From CAYVIB01 sp964451365 (lineage in GTDB: Bacteria; Pseudomonadota; Gammaproteobacteria; Pseudomonadales; Cellvibrionaceae): 64,000 nucleotides of DNA. The DNA lies in NCBI GenBank assembly GCA_964451365.1, contig CAYVIB010000017.1, positions 31,168 to 95,167 on the forward strand. Direction: 5' to 3'. Each line of letters begins with the position of its first letter. Position 1 is the first letter of the stretch. A program made the translations under genes and the position numbers. Below, in pieces: positions 1-7,900 of this stretch. A model generated the notes under the pieces. The model had not been told where the DNA came from, did no database searches, and worked only from the letters and a program-made list of their open reading frames with translations.

Positions 1-392
1 TTACCAGTCGCGCGGCGATCAAGGCGGTTCCCCCTTCCATCCGCGAGGCGGCGCTGGGCATGGGGGCATCAAAAATGCAAACCATACTTCACCACGTATT
101 ACCCCTGGCCATGCCCGGTATGTTGACCGGGGCCATTATCGGTATGGCGCAGGCGCTCGGTGAAACAGCGCCCCTGCTGATGATCGGCATGGTGGCCTTT
201 ATCGTGGATGTACCCACCGGTGTTACGGACCCCGCAACCGTGTTGCCGGTACAAATTTTCCTGTGGGCCGATAGCCCTGAAAGAGCGTTTGTCGAGCGCA
301 CTTCCGCTGCTATTATGGTGCTGCTCGCTTTCCTGATTGCCATGAACAGCCTGGCAATTTCGTTGCGAAAGCGGTTGGAGCGCCGCTGGTAA
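1..392 (+). CDS. pstA: Phosphate ABC transporter permease PstA (3' part)
   Basis: C-terminal part of the inner-membrane permease of the high-affinity phosphate importer PstSCAB; the gene begins left of the window and is open in frame from base 3. The visible part contains the EAA-type cytoplasmic loop (IREAALGMGAS...MPGMLTGAIIGMAQALGE) that docks on the ATPase, followed by two hydrophobic membrane segments and a basic C-terminus (RKRLERRW). pstB follows after 16 bases and phoU after that, the usual pst order. Incomplete only because the window starts here. Confidence 0.93.
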   Translation, partial: TSRAAIKAVPPSIREAALGMGASKMQTILHHVLPLAMPGMLTGAIIGMAQALGETAPLLMIGMVAFIVDVPTGVTDPATVLPVQIFLWADSPERAFVERTSAAIMVLLAFLIAMNSLAISLRKRLERRW

Positions 393-408
393 ACAATGAG
401 GTGGCGTT

Positions 409-1293
409 ATGCCAGTGTTAGATTCCGTGAAAGAACTCAATCCAAAACTACAAGATGCCGCAACTATGAAAGAAGCCAACCTGGAGGCCGTGCAGCCTGG
501 TGCAACGGTGAAGACGGTGGGCCAGCCGTATGTAAACAACGCAAAGTTCGCGGTGCGCGGCGTGAACGTTTTTTACGGTGAAAAGCAGGCGGTGTTTGAT
601 GTCGGCCTGGATATCGGCAAAAACGAAGTGATTGCCATGATTGGTCCGTCCGGCTGCGGCAAATCCACCTTCCTGCGCTGCCTCAACCGTATGAACGATA
701 CCATCGAAGGTTGCCGGGTGGAGGGCAAGATCGAGCTGGACGGCAGCGATATCTACGAGGGCAAGCTGGATGTGGTGCCGCTGCGCGCGCGGGTGGGCAT
801 GGTATTTCAGAAACCCAACCCCTTCCCCAAAACCATTTATGAAAACGTCGCCTATGGACCGAAGCTGCACGGCCTGGCCAGCCGGCGGGTGGATATGGAC
901 GAGATCGTGGAAACCAGCCTGCGCCGGGCGGGTCTATGGGATGAGGTTAAAGATCGATTGCACCAGCCCGGCACGGGTCTCTCGGGCGGCCAGCAACAGC
1001 GCCTGTGTATAGCTCGCACCATAGCGGTGAGTCCGGAAGTAATTCTCATGGATGAGCCGTGCTCCGCACTTGATCCGATCGCAACTGCTAAAATTGAAGA
1101 ATTAATCGCTGAATTGAGTGAAAATTTCACGATCGCCATCGTGACCCATTCCATGCAGCAGGCCGCGCGCGTATCGCGTCGCACCGCCTATTTCCATATG
1201 GGTAAGTTAATGGAAGTCAACGATACCCAGAAGGTGTTCACCAACCCGGACCATGAATTGACGGAAGCCTATATCACCGGTCGTTTCGGGTAA
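409..1293 (+). CDS. pstB: Phosphate ABC transporter ATP-binding protein PstB
   Basis: ATPase subunit of the PstSCAB phosphate importer, on the cytoplasmic face of the inner membrane. Walker A GPSGCGKST, the Q-loop region (VFQKPNPFPKTIYENV), ABC signature LSGGQQQRL, Walker B VILMDEP and the switch His (IVTHSMQQA) are all present. At 294 residues it is about 35 longer than the usual ~260 because of an N-terminal extension before the ABC core (FAVRGVNVFYG). The chosen ATG is preceded by GAGGTGG. An internal start is possible but none is better. It lies between pstA and phoU. Confidence 0.96.
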   Translation: MPVLDSVKELNPKLQDAATMKEANLEAVQPGATVKTVGQPYVNNAKFAVRGVNVFYGEKQAVFDVGLDIGKNEVIAMIGPSGCGKSTFLRCLNRMNDTIEGCRVEGKIELDGSDIYEGKLDVVPLRARVGMVFQKPNPFPKTIYENVAYGPKLHGLASRRVDMDEIVETSLRRAGLWDEVKDRLHQPGTGLSGGQQQRLCIARTIAVSPEVILMDEPCSALDPIATAKIEELIAELSENFTIAIVTHSMQQAARVSRRTAYFHMGKLMEVNDTQKVFTNPDHELTEAYITGRFG

Positions 1294-1309
1294 CTTTGAG
1301 GTAAGTGAC

Positions 1310-2029
1310 ATGGATACTTTACATTTGGATCAACACATCTCCAATCAATTCAATGTTGATCTGGAAAAGCTCCGCACGGAATTCCTGGAAATGGGCGGGC
1401 TGGTCGAGGATCAACTGGCAGATGCGATTCGCGCGATAGAAACCGCCGATGGGGCGCTGGCGGAAAAAGTCCTGGAAACGGAAAAGGAAGTCGACAAACG
1501 GGAAATCAAACTCGATGCCGAGTGCACCATGATCCTCGCCCGTCGCCAGCCGGCGGCGTCCGATTTGCGCCTGGTGTTGATGGTGACCAAGGCCACTCGC
1601 GACCTGGAGCGAATGGGTGACGAAGCCTCCAAGATCGCTAAAATGGCCCTGCTGCTCAATGATGAGGGTGAGTCGCCGCGCGGCTATGTGGAGCTGCGGC
1701 ACCTGGCCAGCCAGGTGGCCAAGCTGGTGAATATTTCCCTCGACGCATTCGCCCGCTTCGATGTTTATGCCGCGATCAAAGTGGTGCGGGAAGACAAGGA
1801 TATCGATATCGAATACCAGTCTTCCCTGCGTGAACTGATCACTTACATGATGGAAGATCCGCGGGCGATCAAGCGCGTGATGAATATTATGTGGGCGTTA
1901 AGGGCGCTTGAGCGCATAGGTGACCACGCGCGCAATATTGCTGAACATGTTATCTATCTTGTTCATGGCATGGATGTCCGCCACATCTCCCCCAGCGAAA
2001 TCGAGCGCCAGCTCGAGTCGAAGCTCTAA
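1310..2029 (+). CDS. phoU: Phosphate signalling protein PhoU
   Basis: Cytoplasmic PhoU, which links the Pst transporter to the PhoR sensor and represses the Pho regulon when phosphate is plentiful. It has the expected length (239 residues) and two PhoU helical-bundle repeats. Each carries the conserved E/D-rich motif (DLRLVLMVTKATRDLERMGD near residue 90 and IMWALRALERIGDHARNIAE near residue 205). It starts 16 bases after pstB with a GAGGT ribosome site and is surely in the same operon. The N-terminus DQHISNQFNVDLEKL is typical of gammaproteobacterial PhoU. Confidence 0.95.
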   Translation: MDTLHLDQHISNQFNVDLEKLRTEFLEMGGLVEDQLADAIRAIETADGALAEKVLETEKEVDKREIKLDAECTMILARRQPAASDLRLVLMVTKATRDLERMGDEASKIAKMALLLNDEGESPRGYVELRHLASQVAKLVNISLDAFARFDVYAAIKVVREDKDIDIEYQSSLRELITYMMEDPRAIKRVMNIMWALRALERIGDHARNIAEHVIYLVHGMDVRHISPSEIERQLESKL

Positions 2030-2070
2030 ACACATCAGGAACTGCTGGTTCATTTTCGGTGCGGCGGCCG

Positions 2071-2089
2071 CAACGGCGGCCCGCCGTTG
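2071..2089 (+). terminator. Hairpin after phoU (weak terminator candidate)
   Basis: CAACGGCGG and CCGCCGTTG form a 9-bp perfect inverted repeat around one base (effectively 8 bp with a 3-base loop), 42 bases after the phoU stop. No T tract follows, so intrinsic termination is uncertain; it may only stabilise the mRNA end. Confidence 0.35.
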
Positions 2090-2183
2090 AAGCCGTTCGC
2101 ATAAAATGGCGTCAAAATTCCCTTCTTTTTCAATGATTTAGTGTACCTTGCCACCGCTTCTGAAAAAGGACATAAACACGAGC

Positions 2184-2217
2184 CTGTCATGTTTCTGTCA
2201 TATTTCATAAATATTAT
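2184..2217 (+). promoter_or_regulatory. Pho box and promoter of the porin gene
   Basis: Two identical heptamers CTGTCAT (2184-2190 and 2195-2201) are separated by 4 bases, giving the 11-bp periodicity of PhoB sites, followed by ATTTCATAAA. A candidate -10 TATTAT (2212-2217) begins exactly 10 bases after the second heptamer, the geometry in which PhoB replaces the -35 element. The porin ATG is about 100 bases downstream. Together with the adjacent pst-phoU genes this argues for phosphate-starvation control of the porin. Confidence 0.8.
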
Positions 2218-2317
2218 TGCCATCTGATTTAAACATTTCGGACATAAAGCTGAAATATTTTTACATAAACCGTATGGCACAAAAATTTTTTAAAGTCTTT
2301 ATTGGGGGATCTACACA

Positions 2318-3268
2318 ATGAACAAGAAATGGTTATCGGCAGTGATGGTGGCAAGTCTGGCCGCGCCCGCGACGGCGGAAATGGAATGGTATGGTAAAGC
2401 CAATGTGTCTTTTCAGGCGGTGGACGAGAATGAAGAAAGTTTTACTGAAGTGGTTAGCAATGCCTCGCGTATTGGTGTAAAGGGGGAGGAGGTTATAAAC
2501 GATTCGCTGGAAGCGATTTACCAGCTTGAATACGAGGCGGCGGTAGATGATGGGCAAGGTTCGGATGATCAGACGTTCAGCCAGCGCAATATCTTTGTCG
2601 GGTTAAAGAGCGCCTATGGCACGGTGATTATGGGCCACTACGATACGCCGTTTAAGGTTGCGCAAAACAAAGTGGATCTGTTCAATGACATGGAAGGTGA
2701 TATCCGGAACCTGATTACCGTTAACGACAACCGCGAATCCGATCAGGTCAATTACACCACACCGTCATCGCTCGGTCCGGTTACGGTGTCAGTCTCCCAC
2801 ATTTCCAGCGAAGATGAAGAGGTGGACGACGGTATCTCCGCCGCGGTGGCATTTGAGCTGAACGGACTGTATCTGGCGGCGGCAATTGACCAGGATGTGG
2901 AGGCAATTGACCAGGATGTGGAGGCAATTGACCAGGATGTGGAGGCAATGGGCACGGACGCAGTGCGAGCGGTGGCCCAATATTCCTTCAACAACTTCCA
3001 GTTGGGCGGGCTTTACGAAACCTACGATGACGGTTTCGATACCTATGACGGATTTATGGTATCCGGACAGTACACCTTGGACAAATGGGCCCTGAAGGTC
3101 CAGTTTGGTCAATCCGATATCGATGAAGAAGGTGGTGAGAGCCTCAGCCTGGGAGCGGACTACAAGTTATCCGGCAGCACCAAAGTCTTCGGCTATTTCA
3201 CCGGTATCGAATCCGATCTGGGCACGGAAGCGGATTATCTCGGTGTCGGTATCGAACATAAATTCTAG
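2318..3268 (+). CDS. Outer-membrane porin, Pho box controlled
   Basis: General porin family protein of 316 residues. It has a short signal peptide (MNKKWLSAVMVASLAAPATA) and then alternating beta-strand sequence such as EMEWYGKANVSFQAV, RNIFVGLKSAYGTVIMGHYD (the typical L3-proximal porin motif) and a C-terminal strand ending in Phe (YLGVGIEHKF), the outer-membrane assembly signal. The sequence is acidic. Residues 189-209 are three exact copies of AIDQDVE. A Pho box lies upstream, so an anion or phosphate role like PhoE/OprP is inferred, not shown by homology. The TAG stop is formed at the edge of the inserted repeat element at 3266. Confidence 0.85.
   Translation: MNKKWLSAVMVASLAAPATAEMEWYGKANVSFQAVDENEESFTEVVSNASRIGVKGEEVINDSLEAIYQLEYEAAVDDGQGSDDQTFSQRNIFVGLKSAYGTVIMGHYDTPFKVAQNKVDLFNDMEGDIRNLITVNDNRESDQVNYTTPSSLGPVTVSVSHISSEDEEVDDGISAAVAFELNGLYLAAAIDQDVEAIDQDVEAIDQDVEAMGTDAVRAVAQYSFNNFQLGGLYETYDDGFDTYDGFMVSGQYTLDKWALKVQFGQSDIDEEGGESLSLGADYKLSGSTKVFGYFTGIESDLGTEADYLGVGIEHKF
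2882..2944 (+). repeat. Three exact 21-bp tandem repeats inside the porin gene
   Basis: The 21-bp unit beginning GCAATTGACCAGGATG occurs three times without any mismatch at 2882, 2903 and 2924. It keeps frame and encodes AIDQDVE three times, probably in a surface loop between predicted strands (LYLAAA before, VRAVAQYSF after). Perfect identity at DNA level indicates recent slippage. Confidence 0.9.
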
Positions 3269-3518
3269 GGCCTGTTAACACGCATTCGGTTGTCGCTGTT
3301 GTGCCTAACAAGCATCCATGTAGGCGACGACGAGTGGCGGCTTTTAGGCACAACCCGAAGGGCTGGGGCCCCTGCTTTTAAAACAAAAGGTCCGCCCGGC
3401 GGCGTTATCAGTCGCTTATGTAGAATGACTACACTACGCTCCTTCTGTCCGGGCGGCGCTTGCCGGACGAAAAAATGGCCTCCAGCAGCGATAACCGAAT
3501 TCGTGTTAACAGGCCCTA
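3266..3518 (+). mobile_element. MITE-like element, copy 1 (TA-flanked, 249 bp)
   Basis: Terminal inverted repeats GGGCCTGTTAACAC and GTGTTAACAGGCCC bound a 249-bp unit (3268-3516) flanked on both sides by TA. The same sequence recurs inverted at 32770-33065. TA target duplication with long inverted repeats and no transposase gene fits a non-autonomous IS630/Tc1-type MITE (inference). This copy lacks about 45 bp of the nested inner inverted repeat seen in copy 2. It joins the porin: the TA at 3266-3267 plus the first G of the element form the TAG stop codon. The uninterrupted site would have given TAA. Confidence 0.75.
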
Positions 3519-3543
3519 AGTCACAGCCGCGCCAGCCGTATTG

Positions 3544-3569
3544 CAAAAGCGGATGCGGATCCGCTTTTG
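3544..3569 (+). terminator. Stem-loop, probable original porin terminator
   Basis: CAAAAGCGGAT and ATCCGCTTTTG form a perfect 11-bp stem around GCGG, with a TTTTG run at the 3' side of the stem. It lies just beyond the inserted repeat element, so before the insertion it would have been about 30 bases after the porin stop. Confidence 0.6.
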
Positions 3570-3757
3570 TCCCACCGTAAAACCATCTTCTTTAATGGCA
3601 TTTGTCGTGGCACAATATTGCGACGCACCATTTTTTACCCGGACTGGATCAAAAAGTAACCAAGAGAGATTGGTGTGCCGCCTGCTTTCAGGCGGAATAA
3701 AATAAGCTAAACTACACAAGCGGCTCCATGACATTAATTACAACGATAAAGAACATC

Positions 3758-3979
3758 ATGAGAAGAATTAAACCGGGCAATCTGATACTGATAGCACTCA
3801 CCAGCCTGTTGCTGATCGCTTGCGAAGGCGGATTAAAAAGTATGAGCAACCAGGAACTCGCCGCGAAAAACGATGAATGCGTGCGTGGAAATCCCACTTC
3901 GCCGGGCAGGGTTACCGCCTGCGAAAATATTAAAAAGGAGTGTGCGCGCCGGCGCGAGGAAGGAAATTTCGCCTGCTAA
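3758..3979 (+). CDS. Small lipoprotein of unknown function
   Basis: Predicted 73-residue lipoprotein. The signal sequence MRRIKPGNLILIALTSLLLIAC ends in a lipobox (LIAC, Cys22). The mature part is short and charged, with four further Cys residues (ECVRG, ACENI, ECARR, final C), which suggests two disulfides in the periplasm. An upstream in-frame ATG at 3728 would add ten residues; the 3758 start gives a more typical lipoprotein signal length. No family recognised. A strong bidirectional terminator follows. Confidence 0.65.
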   Translation: MRRIKPGNLILIALTSLLLIACEGGLKSMSNQELAAKNDECVRGNPTSPGRVTACENIKKECARRREEGNFAC

Positions 3980-3985
3980 AATCCC

Positions 3986-4014
3986 ACGAAGAAGGGTAGT
4001 ATGCCCTTCTTCGT
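3986..4014. terminator. Bidirectional terminator between convergent genes
   Basis: ACGAAGAAGGG and CCCTTCTTCGT form a perfect 11-bp stem with a 7-base loop. It sits between the small lipoprotein gene (+) and the M48 protease gene (-), which converge here. Confidence 0.8.
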
Positions 4015-4027
4015 AACTCCGCTGACG

Positions 4028-5299
4028 CTATTGGGCGGCAGCACCCAAATCCGTTAACTGTTGTTTGGCCGCCTGTCCAATCTCGCCCCTGTCCCGCGAC
4101 GCAAATTTAAAATGGTTGATTGCCGCCTGCCGGTTACCCGCGTTCAGTTCGAGTTCGCCCAGGTGATAGGCCGCAACGGTGGTCGCCAGCAACTGCGAAC
4201 TTTTTTCCAGATCGGCTTTGGCGGCACTGGCCTGGCCCAGCTTTTTCTCCGTCAGCCCCCTGCCGAGGTAGGCCATGAAGTACTCCGGGTTCTTGTTTAC
4301 AGCGGTTGTGAACGACTTTAGTGCGTCATTATTCTGATTTTTTGCCAGCAGCAGCTGCCCTTTGGTGATGTGAAAAAGCGCTTCCCGCGGTTGTTTTTTA
4401 ATGGCCTCGTTCACCAGGTTTAGCGCGGAGTCGAAATTGTTTTCCCCGGCGGCCGCCATCGCGTTCTCATGCGCGTCATAGGCGGCTTTATCCGCTACCA
4501 GTTGCGCGATAGCTTTTTGATAGGCCGCTTTGTTTCTGGCGCCGGAAGGCAGGTTCTGAACCCGCTGCCGGTTTTTTTGTACACGCTCCTGCGAGGGAGG
4601 ATGGCTGGCGAACAGGTTACTGAAAAAATCGCTTTGCCGCCCTTGCGATAACTCCACAAATTTCTGCTGCAGCTCCACCGCCGCCTGCGGCTCGTAGCCC
4701 GCGGCCACCATAAAATCAATGCCATACCGATCCGCCTGCAGCTCATCGTCGCGACTGTAGCGCGCCTGGAAGGCCTGGGCCCCAAGGACGGCGCCGGTGC
4801 TGATCAGGTCGCCGTAGTCGCTACCACTCGCCGCGACACCGGTAACGGCAACTCCGAGATTGAGCAACTGGCCACGCATCATCTGGTTGGCACCATGCTC
4901 CGCGGCGGCGTGTGTCACTTCATGGCCGAGCACCGCCGCCAGTTGCGCTTCGTCTTCAAGGTAAACAAGCAGGCCGCGATTGATTGCAATTTTTCCGCCG
5001 GGCAAGGCCCATGCGTTTGGGACGCTATTGTTTAAAACGACAAATTCATACGGCAGTTTGGTCGGGCTCTGCGCCGCAACCTTTTGTCCCACCCGGCTGA
5101 CATACAAGTTCAGCTCGGGATCCACCACATAACGTCCGCCCTGCTGTTGCTGCGAGGGAGAGTATTGCTCGTTGCCTATGGCGATTTGCTGTGAGAGTGG
5201 CATGGTGAGCTGCGTTTTCCCGGTCACCGGGTTGGTGGCGCAGCCCCCGGTTATCAGCGCTAGAAAAATCAGCAGGACAAATAATAAATTTTGTTTCAT
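4028..5299 (-). CDS. M48 family metalloprotease lipoprotein with TPR domain (BepA-like)
   Basis: Periplasmic zinc protease of 423 residues, probably lipid-anchored: the signal MKQNLLFVLLIFLALITGGC has a lipobox Cys20. The M48 catalytic motif HEVTH (His126, Glu127, His130) is followed by the third-ligand region DDELQADRYG, then a helical stretch and C-terminal TPR units (from about residue 290, e.g. EALFHITKGQLLLAKNQNND). This layout matches BepA/YfgC proteins, which degrade misassembled outer-membrane proteins and help LptD assembly; that role is inferred. The start is the ATG at 5299 with AGGAAG upstream. A reading frame extending further upstream has no signal sequence. Confidence 0.88.
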   Translation of the reverse strand: MKQNLLFVLLIFLALITGGCATNPVTGKTQLTMPLSQQIAIGNEQYSPSQQQQGGRYVVDPELNLYVSRVGQKVAAQSPTKLPYEFVVLNNSVPNAWALPGGKIAINRGLLVYLEDEAQLAAVLGHEVTHAAAEHGANQMMRGQLLNLGVAVTGVAASGSDYGDLISTGAVLGAQAFQARYSRDDELQADRYGIDFMVAAGYEPQAAVELQQKFVELSQGRQSDFFSNLFASHPPSQERVQKNRQRVQNLPSGARNKAAYQKAIAQLVADKAAYDAHENAMAAAGENNFDSALNLVNEAIKKQPREALFHITKGQLLLAKNQNNDALKSFTTAVNKNPEYFMAYLGRGLTEKKLGQASAAKADLEKSSQLLATTVAAYHLGELELNAGNRQAAINHFKFASRDRGEIGQAAKQQLTDLGAAAQ

Positions 5300-5405
5300 T
5301 CTTTTCTTCCTTTTCGTTTTGCCAAATTGGCATAATACCCGAAGATTACCCGCGGTTCTGAACCGTGCATTTATAATAACGTCAAACCCATATGGTGATC
5401 GAGCT

Positions 5406-5897
5406 ATGACTGTGGATACATTAGACGTCATTGAATTATTTGCCGGAACCCGTTCCGACGGAATGCCGGTGGTGGAGCGTTTGCCAGTGCAGGCGCTGGA
5501 AGACGACAGGTACAAGTTGCTAAAATCCCCGGCCTTTATAAAAGGCATTGCGCGCGGCGATACCATTCGGCTTGAACACGATGAACGCTCGTTTTCGCTG
5601 GTAAAGCGTTCCGGCAATATCAGTATAAAAGTTATCGCTAAAAACGGCGCGCTAACCGAACTGGCCGAAGATCTCACACCAAGGTTGGAGAAGTTGGGCG
5701 GCCAGCTGGATTTCGAAAACCAGCGCATGCTTGTCTACACCATCCATGTCAGTTGTGGTTTCAAAAATATCGAAAATATTTTAAATGAGCATGTTGGTGA
5801 AGAGACCGACAGTATCTGGTATTACGGCAACGTGTACGACCCCAACGACGGCGTTACGCCGCTTAATTGGTGGAACGAAATTCTCAAGCCGCAGTAA
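5406..5897 (+). CDS. DUF4265-like protein
   Basis: Cytoplasmic protein of 163 residues. The N-terminal half (LFAGTRSDGMPVVERLPVQAL, then SPAFIKGIARGDTIRL) resembles the DUF4265 pattern of a small beta-rich domain. The C-terminal half is an alpha/beta segment ending WWNEILKPQ. No catalytic motif is visible and the function is unknown. The start ATG at 5406 follows GATCGAGCT. Upstream frame extension overlaps the divergent M48 promoter and is rejected. The stop codon lies inside the ascending arm of a strong terminator. Confidence 0.65.
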   Translation: MTVDTLDVIELFAGTRSDGMPVVERLPVQALEDDRYKLLKSPAFIKGIARGDTIRLEHDERSFSLVKRSGNISIKVIAKNGALTELAEDLTPRLEKLGGQLDFENQRMLVYTIHVSCGFKNIENILNEHVGEETDSIWYYGNVYDPNDGVTPLNWWNEILKPQ

Positions 5898-5945
5898 CGC
5901 CGCATCACAAGTATTAGTGATGCGGTACTGCTTTTCTTTTTATTA
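5891..5945 (+). terminator. Rho-independent terminator
   Basis: GCAGTA pairs with TACTGC, and CCGCATCAC with GTGATGCGG, around an 8-base loop. TTTTCTTTTTATT follows. It overlaps the stop codon of the DUF4265-like gene. Confidence 0.93.
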
Positions 5946-5982
5946 ATTTTTTGTTACAGAAGTTAAGTCCAACTCGCGGCCA

Positions 5983-6849
5983 ATGACATCGACAGAGCAG
6001 CTTCTGCGTCTTTCCTACATCAGCACGGTGGATAACGACGAACGCGAATATTTCGTTTTCCTGCCGCGCGGTTACGCGGACCAGCCACAAAAAAAGTGGC
6101 CGGTGATAATGTTCCTGCACGGCAACGGAGAGCGGGGCAATGGCAGGAGTGAGCTGGATTACGTCCTGTCTCACGGGCCGTTGCATGAAGCGTGGATTTA
6201 TAAAAAGAATTTGCCTTTTATTATCATTTCGCCGCAACTGCATATGTTTGGCATGGACCGACGCGGTATCGGGTACATCAATAACCGCAGTCGCGACAAT
6301 ATTCCGCAAAGGCTTGAGGAGGGTGTTCCTGAGCGAAGAAATCCGCAGCCTCCGAGAGGACGAATGACTGGCGTGCCCGAGTCGAAAAAAATGAAAAAGA
6401 CACCTCACCTGCTGCCGGACGGCTGGGAACAGGTGGAAGTGGATTTGTTGGGTATGATCGCAACCGTGCGGGAAAAATTCAGTGCCGATCCAGACCGTCT
6501 CTACCTCACCGGAATCAGTTACGGCGGTTTCGGCACCTGGTATATGGCGAGCAAACATCCCCGTTTATTTGCAGCGATTGCACCGGTTTGCGGTTGGGGT
6601 CATCCGGACCTGGTAGTGCCTGTCGCCGAACACCGGATACCGGTGTGGGCATTCGCCGGCGGGCGGGATGAAACAATCCGGATTGAGCACTTCTATGCGG
6701 GGCTGAACAAGCTGGAGGAATTGGGCCACCGGGAGGTGCGCTTTACCAACCACGAAGATATGGCCCACGATGTATGGCGCCGCGTGTACCGTGGAGATGA
6801 TATTTATAACTGGCTGCTTGAGCACTCACTGGCGGCGCGTGCCAATTGA
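5983..6849 (+). CDS. Alpha/beta-hydrolase (esterase / prolyl-oligopeptidase-like)
   Basis: A 288-residue single-domain alpha/beta hydrolase of the phospholipase/carboxylesterase or feruloyl-esterase-like type. It shows the oxyanion-hole stretch VIMFLHGNGERG (about residues 41-52), nucleophile elbow GISYGGFG, acid residue in FAGGRDETI and the catalytic His in EDMAHDVW. No signal peptide is visible, so it is probably cytoplasmic. Substrate cannot be read from sequence. Residues 110-140 are a charged Arg/Pro-rich insertion. It converges with lepB. Confidence 0.82.
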   Translation: MTSTEQLLRLSYISTVDNDEREYFVFLPRGYADQPQKKWPVIMFLHGNGERGNGRSELDYVLSHGPLHEAWIYKKNLPFIIISPQLHMFGMDRRGIGYINNRSRDNIPQRLEEGVPERRNPQPPRGRMTGVPESKKMKKTPHLLPDGWEQVEVDLLGMIATVREKFSADPDRLYLTGISYGGFGTWYMASKHPRLFAAIAPVCGWGHPDLVVPVAEHRIPVWAFAGGRDETIRIEHFYAGLNKLEELGHREVRFTNHEDMAHDVWRRVYRGDDIYNWLLEHSLAARAN

Positions 6850-6894
6850 ACCAGAACCACAAGCGGCGCCAGTGTGCTTTCGGGATTAAGCCAG

Positions 6895-7545
6895 TCAGTC
6901 CAGTTCGTGCCAGAACCGGTCGGAACGAGGAAGAAAATAATTATCGTAATCCAGCGACACTACCACGCGCCCGGATCTGCCGACAATCTCACTTCTGGGA
7001 ACAAAGCCAATGACTCGGGAATCCGCGCTGTTGTCGCGGTTGTCTCCCAATACCAGATAATGTTCCCCGGGCACCGCCACGGGCTCGAAATTGGAATAGG
7101 CGGTGGCGCCCCGGTTCCTGACGGCATGGGTTGCACCCGGCAGGTGCTCCAGTTTGTCGGTGGCCTGTGCGGATATGGATACATCCGAGTAATTCACGGG
7201 TTCGCCGTTGATAATCAGCTTGTTGTCCCGCATCGCAACCACATCACCCGGCACGCCAACCACCCGTTTTACAAGGCGTTTGTCGGAGACTTTTGAATCA
7301 AAAACGATGATATCGCCGCGCTGTGGATCGCCGAATTCAATCAGCGAAACATGGGTGAACGGAATGCGCAGGTCATAGGCCAGTTTATCCACCAGAATCC
7401 GGTCGCCGATGTGGATGGTGGGTTGCATTGAACCGGTTGGCACGTCGTTCCAATCCGCCACCGCGCTGCGAAACAGCACCATCAGGACGACAAACAGAAT
7501 AAAGCCGCGATTTTCTTTAACGAGTTTTTTTACCTTTGCCTGCAT
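6895..7545 (-). CDS. lepB: Signal peptidase I (LepB)
   Basis: Inner-membrane signal peptidase of 216 residues that removes Sec/Tat signal peptides. One N-terminal membrane helix (FILFVVLMVLFRSAVA) is followed by the catalytic Ser motif PTGSMQPT (Ser39), the Lys motif KRVVGVPGD (general base Lys93) and box E GDNRDNSADSR. It is shorter than E. coli LepB (324), with one rather than two membrane segments, as in many paralogues. The start is supported by AGGAG eight bases upstream. It is not next to lepA or rnc, so it may be a second copy. Confidence 0.93.
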   Translation of the reverse strand: MQAKVKKLVKENRGFILFVVLMVLFRSAVADWNDVPTGSMQPTIHIGDRILVDKLAYDLRIPFTHVSLIEFGDPQRGDIIVFDSKVSDKRLVKRVVGVPGDVVAMRDNKLIINGEPVNYSDVSISAQATDKLEHLPGATHAVRNRGATAYSNFEPVAVPGEHYLVLGDNRDNSADSRVIGFVPRSEIVGRSGRVVVSLDYDNYFLPRSDRFWHELD

Positions 7546-7900
7546 GAATATAATCTCCTGAATAATAACTGCTTCTACTATTTATCACTTTCTTGTCTCG
7601 CGTCCCGCTATGCTCCCGAACTTCAGGCTACCTTGTGAATCATGACAAAGTAGAACGATGCCTGAAACACTGTAAAAGAAGGATAGGAGTGCCGCCCAAC
7701 GGAGTGCCGCCCAACGGAGATCCTGAAAAAAATCTCCGGCCAATCCGGGGTTTCCGGCCCAGTTTTTCTAAAGACTTGCATGTCACTTTGGGAGTTCCCG
7801 CGGTACGGTGCTTTCACAATGTTTACACTTTCCTTGTCGTTTTTGGTAGCAAAATAAGTCTATCTTCTTTTATGCGTATCACCAAGCGAGGGCTATTGCG
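7546..7900. other. Intergenic region between lepB and the GIN-domain gene
   Basis: A 355-base divergent intergenic region. The only structure seen is two direct 15-bp copies of GGAGTGCCGCCCAAC at 7686-7715 with the start of a third. The AT-rich stretch at 7840-7890 probably holds the promoter of the following gene. No supported gene. Confidence 0.5.

Noticed and set aside
2050..2280. Minus-strand 76-codon frame over the porin promoter
   Set aside because: It covers the Pho box and -10 region, has no ribosome site or recognisable sequence.
2752..3112. Repetitive protein frames opposite the porin (SWSIAST repeats)
   Set aside because: Simply the 21-bp tandem repeat read on the other strand.
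3265..3580. Open frames inside MITE copy 1 (and the matching ones in copy 2)
   Set aside because: They follow from the inverted-repeat composition, occur on both strands and show no protein motif.
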